A stretch of 16,018 bases of DNA from Salinibacterium sp. (GTDB lineage: Bacteria; Actinomycetota; Actinomycetes; Actinomycetales; Microbacteriaceae): assembly GCA_004297555.1 (NCBI GenBank), contig SCSV01000363.1, forward strand, positions 1 to 16,018. The letters are read 5' to 3'. The notes beneath the pieces are model-generated. The model had not been told where the DNA came from. It saw nothing but the letters and a program-made list of their open reading frames with translations, and did no database searches. Position numbers and translations under genes: made by a program. Each line of letters opens with the position of its first letter. The stretch's first letter is position 1. Below, piece by piece: positions 1-5,871 of this stretch.

Positions 1-1169
1 CCGCGCACGAGCGCCTCGAGCACCCAGGCCAGGTAGCCCGGGTGGATGCGGTACATCGTCGAGCAGGGGCAGATCACCGGGTCGAGGCAGAAAATCGTGT
101 GCTGCGGATACTCCGCGGCCAGTCGGTTGACCATGTTGATCTCGGTGCCGATCGCAAACGTGGTCGGCTCGGTCGCACCCGCGATCGCGCGGCGGATGTA
201 GTCCGTCGAACCGGCCTCGTCAGCGGCATCCACCACTTCCATCGGACACTCGGGATGCACGATCACCCGCACCCTTGGGTGCTCGGCCCTCGCGCGCGCG
301 ACCTGATCAACCGTGAACCGCTTGTGCACGCTGCAGAAACCATGCCAGAGGATTACCCGGGCATCGGTCAGTCCGGCACTGTCGTTACCCCCAAGCGGCT
401 TGCGCGGGTTCCACATCGGCATGCGGTCGAGCGGCACGCCCATCGCCTTCGCGGTGTTGCGGCCGAGGTGCTGGTCGGGGAAGAACAACACGCGCTGGCC
501 GCGCTCGAAAGCCCAGTCGAGCACAGTCGACGCGTTCGACGAGGTACAGACGATGCCACCGTTCTCGCCGCAGAAGCCCTTGAGGGCGGCCGACGAATTC
601 ATGTAGGTGACCGGGATGATCGGCACGCGACCATCGGCATCTGGCTCGGTTCCGTAGATCTCCTCGAGCTGCTCCCAGCACTCGCGCACCGAGTCGATGT
701 CGGCCATGTCGGCCATCGAGCATCCGGCGGCAAGGTTGGGCAGGATGACCGCCTGGTCGTCGCGCGCAAGAATATCGGCCGTCTCAGCCATGAAGTGCAC
801 ACCACAGAAGACGATCGCCTCGGCGCTCGGCACCGTCTGCGCGGCGTTCGCAAGTTGGAACGAGTCGCCGAGGAAGTCGGCGTGCTGCACGACCTCGTCG
901 CGCTGGTAGAAGTGGGCGAGCACCACGACGCGGTCGCCGAGGGTCGCCTTTGCGGCGCGGATGCGGTCGTGCAACTCCTCGTTCGAGGCCTGCTGGTACT
1001 CAGTCGGCAACTGACCCTGGCGCGGCGCACCGGTGGGGATGACGTCACCCATCGAGGCGCCCGGCCCGTAACCCGGTGCCGCCAGGTCAAAGACCCAGGG
1101 GCCCTCGGCGAGCGCGGGAGCGCACGCTTCGGCCGGAGCCGTCTTGATCAGAGTGTCTATCGAGGTCAC
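1..1169 (-). CDS. nadA: Quinolinate synthase NadA (C-terminal end cut by window edge)
   Basis: NadA condenses iminoaspartate with dihydroxyacetone phosphate to give quinolinate, the de novo precursor of NAD, using a [4Fe-4S] cluster. The minus strand is open from a GTG at 1169 to the window edge, giving 389 complete codons. Recognisable segments are VVVLAHFYQRDEV (about 81-93), ADFLGDS, an FCGVHFMAE block with the first cluster Cys (about 122), VTYMNSS, a FFPDQHLGRNTA block, HPEC (about 308) and CPCSTMYRIHP (about 367-377). These supply the three cluster cysteines. The GTG start is preceded by AAGGA with good spacing. Only the last few residues are missing. The gene lies 23 bp downstream of nrtR on the same strand, so the two probably form one operon repressed by NrtR. 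By family habit nadB and nadC would follow beyond the edge, which cannot be seen here. Confidence 0.96.
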   Translation of the reverse strand, partial: MTSIDTLIKTAPAEACAPALAEGPWVFDLAAPGYGPGASMGDVIPTGAPRQGQLPTEYQQASNEELHDRIRAAKATLGDRVVVLAHFYQRDEVVQHADFLGDSFQLANAAQTVPSAEAIVFCGVHFMAETADILARDDQAVILPNLAAGCSMADMADIDSVRECWEQLEEIYGTEPDADGRVPIIPVTYMNSSAALKGFCGENGGIVCTSSNASTVLDWAFERGQRVLFFPDQHLGRNTAKAMGVPLDRMPMWNPRKPLGGNDSAGLTDARVILWHGFCSVHKRFTVDQVARARAEHPRVRVIVHPECPMEVVDAADEAGSTDYIRRAIAGATEPTTFAIGTEINMVNRLAAEYPQHTIFCLDPVICPCSTMYRIHPGYLAWVLEALVR

Positions 1170-1192
1170 GGGAAGTCCTTGTCAGCAGGCAA

Positions 1193-1879
1193 CTATGCGT
1201 GGGCGAGTGGGCCGTTGTGGACGAGTTCGATGGACTCGTCGTAGCGGTAGAGACGGGGCGGGCGGTGACGGCCACCGGTCACCACATGGTCGGTGGGCAC
1301 GAGGGTGCCCTCGACTTGGCGGCGGAAGTTCGCCGGATCGAGCGGCTTCTGCAGCACGGCTTCGTGCACTTCGCGAAGCTCGCTCAGCGTGAAGGTCTCG
1401 CCGAGGAAGGCGAGCGCGATGCGGCTGTACTCCATCTTGGTGCGAAGCCGCCACAGGGCGTAGTCGACGATGGCGTTGTGGTCGAAGGCGAGTTCGGGCA
1501 GCTCATCTGCCGGGAACCACCCGACGTTGTCGCCCTCCGCCGCGCGCTCGGCCTCCTCGGCACGCACGAGCGCCCAGTAGACGACGCTCACGACGCGGGC
1601 ATCCGGCGAGCGGTCCACATCACCGAAGGCGTAGAGCTGTTCCAGGTAGGTGGGCTCGAGGGCGGTGGTCTCGAGCAGGTTGCGGGCGGCGGCATCCGAC
1701 AGGCTCTCGTCGGGAGTGACCCAACCGCCGGGCAGAGCCCACTTGCCCGCGAAGGGATCGCGCGTGCGGCGCACGAGGGGCAGCCACAGCGTGCTGAGGC
1801 CGGTGACCGGATGCGGGCGCAGCGCGAAGATCACGGTCGAGACCGCGAGCGAAATGCCCTCCGGTGCCTGCGTGTCCAC
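1193..1879 (-). CDS. nrtR: NrtR-type Nudix-related transcriptional repressor of NAD synthesis
   Basis: This 228-aa protein joins a Nudix fold (about 8-145) to a C-terminal winged-helix domain (about 155-220, with FTLSELREVHEAV and NFRRQVEGTLV). That is the architecture of NrtR, a repressor of NAD genes that senses ADP-ribose or related metabolites. The Nudix box should read G-x5-E-x7-R-E-U-x-E-E. Here it keeps Gly52, Glu58, Arg66 and Glu70 but has Asn67 and Thr71 in place of two metal-binding Glu residues. Hydrolase activity is therefore unlikely, as in other NrtR regulators. The gene sits directly upstream of nadA, which strongly supports the assignment. The start is GTG with only a weak GGA upstream, so it is not certain. 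The alternative reading, a plain Nudix hydrolase, fits less well because of the winged helix and the broken box. Confidence 0.9.
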   Translation of the reverse strand: MDTQAPEGISLAVSTVIFALRPHPVTGLSTLWLPLVRRTRDPFAGKWALPGGWVTPDESLSDAAARNLLETTALEPTYLEQLYAFGDVDRSPDARVVSVVYWALVRAEEAERAAEGDNVGWFPADELPELAFDHNAIVDYALWRLRTKMEYSRIALAFLGETFTLSELREVHEAVLQKPLDPANFRRQVEGTLVPTDHVVTGGRHRPPRLYRYDESIELVHNGPLAHA

Positions 1880-1888
1880 TCTGGTTCC

Positions 1889-1942
1889 GATCTGTGCGTG
1901 GTGCCGATCTGCGCGGCGGGCCGATCGATAAGGATCTGCGCG
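1889..1942 (-). repeat. Three copies of CGCGCAGATC in the nrtR leader
   Basis: On the plus strand the unit GATCTGYGCG occurs at 1889-1898, 1906-1915 and 1933-1942. The last two copies are identical and the first has one change. They fall between the candidate operator and the nrtR start, inside the predicted 5' UTR. The role is unknown. They could be protein sites, RNA elements or chance. Confidence 0.45.
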
Positions 1943-1951
1943 TTATGTAAA

Positions 1952-1974
1952 GGTCAGTATGACCAGAACTGATC
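1952..1974 (-). promoter_or_regulatory. Candidate NrtR operator overlapping the nrtR-nadA promoter
   Basis: Two overlapping inverted repeats are seen. GGTCA-GTA-TGACC at 1952-1964 is perfect. GGTCAGT (1952-1958) and ACTGATC (1968-1974) match at 6 of 7 bases around a 9-nt spacer. A minus-strand -10 box TAAGAT lies at 1977-1972 and would start transcription near 1965, so the palindrome covers the promoter. Position and gene context suggest NrtR autoregulation and control of nadA. The exact NrtR consensus for this family could not be checked. Confidence 0.5.
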
Positions 1975-2039
1975 TTAGCACTTAGAGTCGGAATGACCAC
2001 AACTCGGAGCCGCCCCAATAGGTGGGCGGAATCGGGCCT

Positions 2040-2864
2040 CTACAGGTTGGGAGCGTCGATCGCCCCGCCGAAGCGGCGGTTGCGCTGGGCGTAGATCGTG
2101 ATGGCTTCCCACAGTTGCTCGCGGCTGAAGTCCGGCCAGAGCGTGTCGAGAAAGACCATCTCGGCGTAAGCGCTCTGCCACAGCATGAAATTGCTCGTGC
2201 GCTGCTCACCTGAACTGCGCACGAACAGATCGACGTCGGGCAACGAGGGTTGGTACAGATGCCGCTGGATCACCTTCTCGGTGATTCCTGAGGGCTTGAG
2301 CCGCCCGGCGGCGACCTCCCCCGCGAGCTCGCGCACAGCATCCGTCACCTCATTGCGACCGCCGTAGTTGACGCACATCGTCAGGGTCAGCACGGAATTG
2401 CTCTCGGTCAGCCGTTCCGCGAACTGCAGTTCTTTAATGACGGATGCCCAGAGCCGCGGCCTGCGCCCCGCCCAACGCACCCGAACGCCCCAGTCGTTGA
2501 GCTGATCGCGGCGGCGGTGCAGCACCTCGCGGTTGAACCCCATCAGAAAGCGCACCTCTTCGGGCGACCGCGACCAGTTCTCGGTGGAGAAGGCGTAGAC
2601 GCTCAAGTGCTTGACGCCGATCTGGATGGCGCCGGCCACGACATCCAGCAGCGCCGCCTCGCCCGCGCGGTGGCCCTCGATGCGGGTGAGGCCCTGAGCG
2701 TTGGCCCAGCGGCCGTTGCCGTCCATGACGATCGCGACATGCTCAGGCACTGAGCCGGTAGGCATGGTCGGCGGGTACAACCCGGTCCAGTCGATGGGCT
2801 TGAAGTCGACGGAGTCTTTGTGGGTCTTCTTGACGGTCACGCGCGACTCACGCGAGCCTTGCAC
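2040..2864 (-). CDS. uppS: Isoprenyl (undecaprenyl/decaprenyl) diphosphate synthase, UppS family
   Basis: This cis-prenyltransferase makes the long-chain polyprenyl diphosphate that carries cell-wall precursors. Supporting motifs are AIVMDGNGRWA with the catalytic Asp near residue 48, GHRAGE, a block ending in FSTENWSR, a block ending in NYGGRNE, and a C-terminal segment with FVRSSGEQRTSNF and WQSAYAEMVF. At 274 aa it has the usual length plus a short N-terminal extension. The first GTG at 2864 directly follows the stop codon of the preceding gene. An in-frame GTG at 2840 is also possible and neither has a clear ribosome binding site, so the start is uncertain. It sits downstream of recO and a small membrane protein on the same strand. 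Actinobacteria often have two such synthases, and chain length cannot be told from this sequence. Confidence 0.95.
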   Translation of the reverse strand: MQGSRESRVTVKKTHKDSVDFKPIDWTGLYPPTMPTGSVPEHVAIVMDGNGRWANAQGLTRIEGHRAGEAALLDVVAGAIQIGVKHLSVYAFSTENWSRSPEEVRFLMGFNREVLHRRRDQLNDWGVRVRWAGRRPRLWASVIKELQFAERLTESNSVLTLTMCVNYGGRNEVTDAVRELAGEVAAGRLKPSGITEKVIQRHLYQPSLPDVDLFVRSSGEQRTSNFMLWQSAYAEMVFLDTLWPDFSREQLWEAITIYAQRNRRFGGAIDAPNL

Positions 2865-3164
2865 TCACGGGCGGTCGCTTCCGAAGACCTTGTTGGCTAA
2901 CGCTTGCACGTCGCGGTCCAGGGAATCGATCCGACCGTTGACGGCTTCAAACCGGATGTCGACCACTTCAAAGCGGGCATTCATCTCGGCCCGCAAGCCG
3001 TCGAATCCACTGATCATCTCGTTTCTGAGACTGCCCAACTCGTTTCGAACGCTGCCCATCTGAGTGTTGATCGTGCGCATAAGCACAGACGTCACAACCG
3101 TGATCATTCCGATCAGCGCGGCAGAGAGAACGCCAATCGTCGTCCAGGTCTGCGGTTCGGTCAA
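2865..3164 (-). CDS. Small single-pass membrane protein with coiled-coil tail, function unknown
   Basis: About 99 aa. One hydrophobic segment (about residues 9-28, IGVLSAALIGMITVVTSVLM) is followed by a long heptad-like stretch with regular spacing: NTQMGSVRNELGSLRNEM, then FDGLRAEM, RFEVVDIRFEAV and RIDSLDRDVQAL. This predicts a helical coiled coil outside or under the membrane. The chosen start is TTG at 3164, because AGAGGTGATC (3177-3168), close to the full anti-Shine-Dalgarno complement, lies 8 nt before it. A GTG at 3173 is in frame but overlaps that site. The stop touches the uppS start, suggesting co-translation. No enzymatic motif is seen. Similar short proteins in Actinobacteria are annotated as hypothetical, and any structural role is inference. 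Confidence 0.75.
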   Translation of the reverse strand: MTEPQTWTTIGVLSAALIGMITVVTSVLMRTINTQMGSVRNELGSLRNEMISGFDGLRAEMNARFEVVDIRFEAVNGRIDSLDRDVQALANKVFGSDRP

Positions 3165-3177
3165 CGTGATCACCTCT
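3165..3177 (-). promoter_or_regulatory. Near-complete Shine-Dalgarno sequence deciding the start at 3164
   Basis: The minus strand reads AGAGGTGATC then ACG before TTG. It matches 10 of the 11 bases AGGAGGTGATC that pair with the 16S rRNA tail. Such extended pairing is unusual in this window, where most genes have short or no Shine-Dalgarno sequences. Confidence 0.55.
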
Positions 3178-3182
3178 CTAGT

Positions 3183-3264
3183 CTCCCAATTCCCCGGTCC
3201 GAAGGCTATCTGGCGGGCGGCACCACGCGATCTTGGCGACCGCCACTGTGGGAAATTCTGGGAG
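3183..3264 (-). promoter_or_regulatory. Imperfect inverted repeat in the leader between recO and the small membrane gene
   Basis: CTCCCAATTCCC at 3183-3194 can pair with GGGAAATTCTGGGAG at 3250-3264, leaving a 3-nt bulge and a loop of about 55 nt. The near arm ends a few bases before the strong Shine-Dalgarno sequence. A -10-like TAGCCT at 3208-3203 lies inside the loop. If that is the real promoter, only one arm would be transcribed. Evidence for function is weak. Confidence 0.25.
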
Positions 3265-3281
3265 AAGACTCGTGTTGAGGA

Positions 3282-4004
3282 CTAACGGTCCATGTGCTGC
3301 AGGGAGCGGAGGCTGCGCTCGAGGTGGAACTGGGCGTAGGCGGCAACGATGCCGCTGGCCTGGGCGCGCGAGCGCTCCCCCGCAGCCTCGGCAACATCCC
3401 ATCGGCCTTCGAGCAGCGCGCCGAGCAGCCCTAGGGTCTCCAGGTCCAGGCGGGGCGCGCCGGGCGGGGCGACCTCGTCGGAGACTACGCCGCCCATCTG
3501 CGCGACGAAAACACTGTGCGGTCCGGGCGCGCTGGTGACCGCGCAGTCCGTGAAGCTGGGCGCCCAGCCCGCGATCGAGAGAGCCCGCAGCAGGTAGGAG
3601 TCGAGAGTGAGGGTTGGCGGATGCTCGCGCCGCGAGAGTGACCGCAGGGCGCCGACCAGCAGGAGGTATTGCTGCAAGGAGCCGTCGTCATCCGTGATCT
3701 TGTCAGCGGTCTCGGCCATGACGCTCGCGGCCGTGTAGCTCGGATAGTCGTCGGCGATGTCCGCCCCGTAGGAGCCGAGTGACTCGGCCTGCGTGACGAT
3801 GTCGAGACTGCGACCGATGTAGCACTGCACGTCGGCGACCATGAACGGTTCGAGCCTCGCGCCGAACTTGGAGGCCGTGCGGCGCACTCCCTTCGCCACG
3901 GCGCGGATCTTGCCGTGCTGCCGGCTGAGCATTGTCACGATGCGGTCGGCTTCACCCAATTTGTGGGTGCGCAGCACGACGGCTTCGTCACGGTAGGTCG
4001 GCAC
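3282..4004 (-). CDS. recO: DNA repair protein RecO with degenerate zinc finger
   Basis: RecO helps load RecA on single-stranded DNA in the RecFOR pathway. The 240-aa protein has the N-terminal OB fold (YRDEAVVLRTHKLGEADRI, then a block ending in GKIRAVAKGVRR, then RLEPF) and the helical C-terminal domain. Actinobacterial RecO normally carries a CxxC...CxxC zinc finger around the motif GAPGPH. Here the matching positions read Cys154, Thr157, Ser175 and Val178, so only one of four ligands remains while the surrounding block (SAPGPHSVFVAQMGGVV) is kept. The GTG start at 4004 has no Shine-Dalgarno but lies exactly six bases after GATAAT, which fits a leaderless transcript. The gene is separated from leuA by the TetR module and probably has its own promoter. 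Confidence 0.94.
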   Translation of the reverse strand: MPTYRDEAVVLRTHKLGEADRIVTMLSRQHGKIRAVAKGVRRTASKFGARLEPFMVADVQCYIGRSLDIVTQAESLGSYGADIADDYPSYTAASVMAETADKITDDDGSLQQYLLLVGALRSLSRREHPPTLTLDSYLLRALSIAGWAPSFTDCAVTSAPGPHSVFVAQMGGVVSDEVAPPGAPRLDLETLGLLGALLEGRWDVAEAAGERSRAQASGIVAAYAQFHLERSLRSLQHMDR

Positions 4005-4016
4005 GAATCAATTATC
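4005..4016 (-). promoter_or_regulatory. Candidate leaderless promoter (-10 box) for recO
   Basis: The minus strand reads GATAAT, then six bases (TGATTC), then the GTG start. With the usual -12 to -7 placement of the -10 box, transcription would begin at the G of GTG. No convincing -35 is seen. The absence of a Shine-Dalgarno supports the reading. Confidence 0.45.
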
Positions 4017-4050
4017 CCGCCGCAGAATGCGAAGACCCCGACGACAGGCC

Positions 4051-4629
4051 TCAGCCGGGCCGTCCACTGAGCAACACCTCGAGTACCGAATCGACGTAGG
4101 CCCCAATGCCACCGCCCTCGTCGATCGGCATGATGCCGGGGAACCGCGCTGTTATCTCGCTCTGCCCGCCATAGGCGGTGAACGCCATCGCCCCGCGCCG
4201 AATCGCCTCCTCGCGCGAAAACCCGATCTGCTCGAAAAGGTCGATCGTGTACCAGAGGCGGCGCTGAATGACCCGCCGGAGAAGGGGCTGCACTAGCGGG
4301 TTGTCGCTCGCCGCTCTCAAGTTGATCTCGGCGCTGTCGCGACCCGCGAGCTCGATTGCCTGGCTAAACAGTAGACGGATGCGCGCGACCGGATCGGGCT
4401 CGGCGTTGAGAGAGGCGATCTTCGCTTCGGTGGAGCGCTGCTCCCACAGAGCGAGCGCAGCAGCGACAAGGGCTTCGCGATTGGCGAAGTGCCAGTAGAA
4501 ACTGCCCTTCGTCACGCCGAGGCGAGCAGCCAGCGGCTCGACCGCGATCGCCGAGAGCCCGCCTTCGCCGAGAGCCTCGAGTGCGGCTTCGGCCCAGTCT
4601 TCAGCGGTCAACCGCCGCTCTTGCGTCAT
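4051..4629 (-). CDS. TetR-family transcriptional repressor
   Basis: The 192-aa protein has the TetR N-terminal helix-turn-helix (about residues 26-58: IAVEPLAARLGV, TKGSFYWHF, ANREALVAAAL) and a variable helical ligand-binding domain. It diverges from an NmrA-like gene and a membrane-protein gene across 103 bp holding two near-identical palindromes. The usual arrangement is a TetR protein that represses itself and its divergent neighbours until a small ligand binds. The ATG at 4629 lies six bases after the minus-strand box TAGCGT, so the transcript may be leaderless. Its -10 box is inside the palindrome at 4632-4649. The ligand cannot be deduced. Confidence 0.93.
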   Translation of the reverse strand: MTQERRLTAEDWAEAALEALGEGGLSAIAVEPLAARLGVTKGSFYWHFANREALVAAALALWEQRSTEAKIASLNAEPDPVARIRLLFSQAIELAGRDSAEINLRAASDNPLVQPLLRRVIQRRLWYTIDLFEQIGFSREEAIRRGAMAFTAYGGQSEITARFPGIMPIDEGGGIGAYVDSVLEVLLSGRPG

Positions 4630-4631
4630 TA

Positions 4632-4649
4632 CCCTACGCTAGCGTATGG
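4632..4649. promoter_or_regulatory. TetR operator O1 (18-bp palindrome)
   Basis: The sequence CCCTACGCTAGCGTATGG has a perfect 12-bp palindromic core, TACGCTAGCGTA, at 4635-4646. It overlaps the minus-strand -10 box of tetR. It may also overlap a plus-strand -10, TATGGT, at 4645-4650, for which TTGCGT at 4621-4626 is a possible -35 with an 18-bp spacer. It matches O2, read on the other strand, at 15 of 18 positions. Confidence 0.75.
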
Positions 4650-4654
4650 TGTCT

Positions 4655-4672
4655 CCATACCCAAGCGTATGG
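4655..4672. promoter_or_regulatory. TetR operator O2 (18-bp palindrome)
   Basis: Read on the minus strand this is CCATACGCTTGGGTATGG, with CCATAC and GTATGG arms that extend to 7 bp (TCCATAC/GTATGGA). Centre-to-centre distance to O1 is 23 bp, about two helical turns, so two repressor dimers could bind the same face. A third reading of the shared half-sites (GTATGG-5-CCATAC, 4644-4660) bridges O1 and O2. Confidence 0.72.
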
Positions 4673-4732
4673 AGCGCCTCGTCACGGGTCGCCAACTGTG
4701 CGCTGCCTGCGCCGAACACGAGGAGTCAAGCG

Positions 4733-5470
4733 ATGAGCACACTGGTCACCGGCGGGACGGGAACGCTCGGCCAGCCCACGGTCGAGGCCCTGCGCAAGAC
4801 GGGCACCGAGGTACGAGTGCTCAGCCGCAAGCCCGGCCCACGTCGGGTCACCGGAAACCTCTCGACCGGTGAGGGCCTCGCGGATGCCCTGGCCGGCGTC
4901 GATACCGTGCTGCATCTGGCGACGACCCGCAGGAAAGACTCCGGCCAGACGCGCGTGCTACTCGACGCCCTCGCCGCGTCATTGGTCTCGCACCTGATCT
5001 TCATTTCCATCGTCGGGGTCGATCAGATCCCCTACTTCTACTACCGCGACAAAACGGTGAGCGAGCGGATGATCGAGGCCTCGGGCATCCCGTTCACGAC
5101 GCTGCGCGCGACCCAGTTCCACGACTTCGTCGCCGACCTGTTCCGCATGCAGCGGCGCCTGCCGACTCTGTTCGCGCTCGACATTGAAGTGCAGCCGATC
5201 GCGGTTGAGGAGGTCGCGAACCGGCTAGTCGAACTCGCAGGGGCGACACCGGCGGGGCGCGTGGCCGATATCGGCGGACCGGAACAACTTGCGATGCGCG
5301 AGCTCGCCGAGATCTGGCAGGAAGCGCAGGGCACGACGAAGAAGATTCGCACGCTACGCATCCCGGGCAAGACGATCGCCGCATTCAAGGCCGGCCACCA
5401 CCTCACAGCAGTGCCCGGCTACGGCACCGAGACCTTCGCCGAGTACGCGCAACGGGAGGCGGCACAGTGA
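4733..5470 (+). CDS. NmrA-like / atypical short-chain dehydrogenase NAD(P)-binding protein
   Basis: The 245-aa protein begins with a Rossmann fold: LVTGGTGTLGQPTVEAL (residues 4-20, glycine motif GGTGxLG), then EVRVLSRKP with a basic residue suited to NADP. It continues with GVDTVLHLATT, then FISIVGVD and YYRDKTVSERMI. That resembles NmrA-like and SDR_a5 proteins. These act as NAD(P)-sensing regulators or as reductases, and the sequence does not say which. The ATG at 4733 is chosen because GAGGAG lies 7 nt upstream. An in-frame ATG at 4646 would put the operators inside the gene. Its stop overlaps the start of the next gene by 4 nt. It is probably repressed by the divergent TetR protein. The substrate is unknown. 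Confidence 0.88.
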   Translation: MSTLVTGGTGTLGQPTVEALRKTGTEVRVLSRKPGPRRVTGNLSTGEGLADALAGVDTVLHLATTRRKDSGQTRVLLDALAASLVSHLIFISIVGVDQIPYFYYRDKTVSERMIEASGIPFTTLRATQFHDFVADLFRMQRRLPTLFALDIEVQPIAVEEVANRLVELAGATPAGRVADIGGPEQLAMRELAEIWQEAQGTTKKIRTLRIPGKTIAAFKAGHHLTAVPGYGTETFAEYAQREAAQ

Positions 5471-5871
5471 CGATCGCGCTGCGCGTCCTGCTCGCAACCA
5501 GCGCGCTCATCTCGTTCGTCGTCGGCGGTTGGGCGCAGTTCTGGCCCGAGGGCTTCTACACCGGGTTCCCCACCGTCGACCTGACGCCGCCATACAGCGA
5601 ACACCTCCTCCGCGACTTCGGCGGGGCGACGCTCGGCCTGGCCGTGGTGCAGGTCGCCGCCCTGATCTGGCCGCAGAAGCGACTCGTGATCGTCGCCGCG
5701 CTCGCCTCCCTCGTGTTCGCGGCGCCGCATGCCGCGTTCCACTTCCTTCACCTTGAGCACGCGACCGCCGCGCGGTCGGCGCTGCTCGTGTTTCAGATGG
5801 TCGCGTCGGTCGCGCTGCCGGTGCTGATCATCTTGCTCGCCGCGCTACCAGTGATGCGCCAAAGCGATTAG
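5467..5871 (+). CDS. Four-helix integral membrane protein, function unknown
   Basis: The 134-aa protein has about four hydrophobic segments (roughly 4-22, 49-68, 72-92 and 101-126). Conserved-looking residues sit between them: WPEGFYTGFP (about 26-35), SEHLLRDFGG (about 44-53) and HAAFHFLHLEH (about 88-98). I recognise this pattern from small actinobacterial membrane proteins with a PxxFY...FP / YNEHLxRDxG signature, but no function is known to me. The GTG start overlaps the stop of the NmrA-like gene, and GGGAGG lies 7 nt before it, so the two are translationally coupled. Its stop overlaps the convergent leuA stop. Co-occurrence with an NAD(P)-binding protein and a TetR repressor suggests a stress or small-molecule response, which is inference only. 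Confidence 0.85.
   Translation: MTIALRVLLATSALISFVVGGWAQFWPEGFYTGFPTVDLTPPYSEHLLRDFGGATLGLAVVQVAALIWPQKRLVIVAALASLVFAAPHAAFHFLHLEHATAARSALLVFQMVASVALPVLIILLAALPVMRQSD

Noticed and set aside
42..1244. 400-codon plus-strand open frame opposite nadA
   Set aside because: Nearly all of it is antisense to nadA, whose motifs are unmistakable. The translation is Arg/His-rich with no family resemblance, as expected for a GC-rich shadow frame.
1880..2039. Small ORFs in the nrtR upstream region
   Set aside because: They have no ribosome binding sites, and the region is better explained by promoter, operator and leader repeats.
4646..4732. Upstream ATG extending the NmrA-like protein by 29 residues
   Set aside because: It would place the TetR operators inside the coding region and destroy the normal N-terminal Rossmann start. 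The ATG at 4733 has a strong Shine-Dalgarno.
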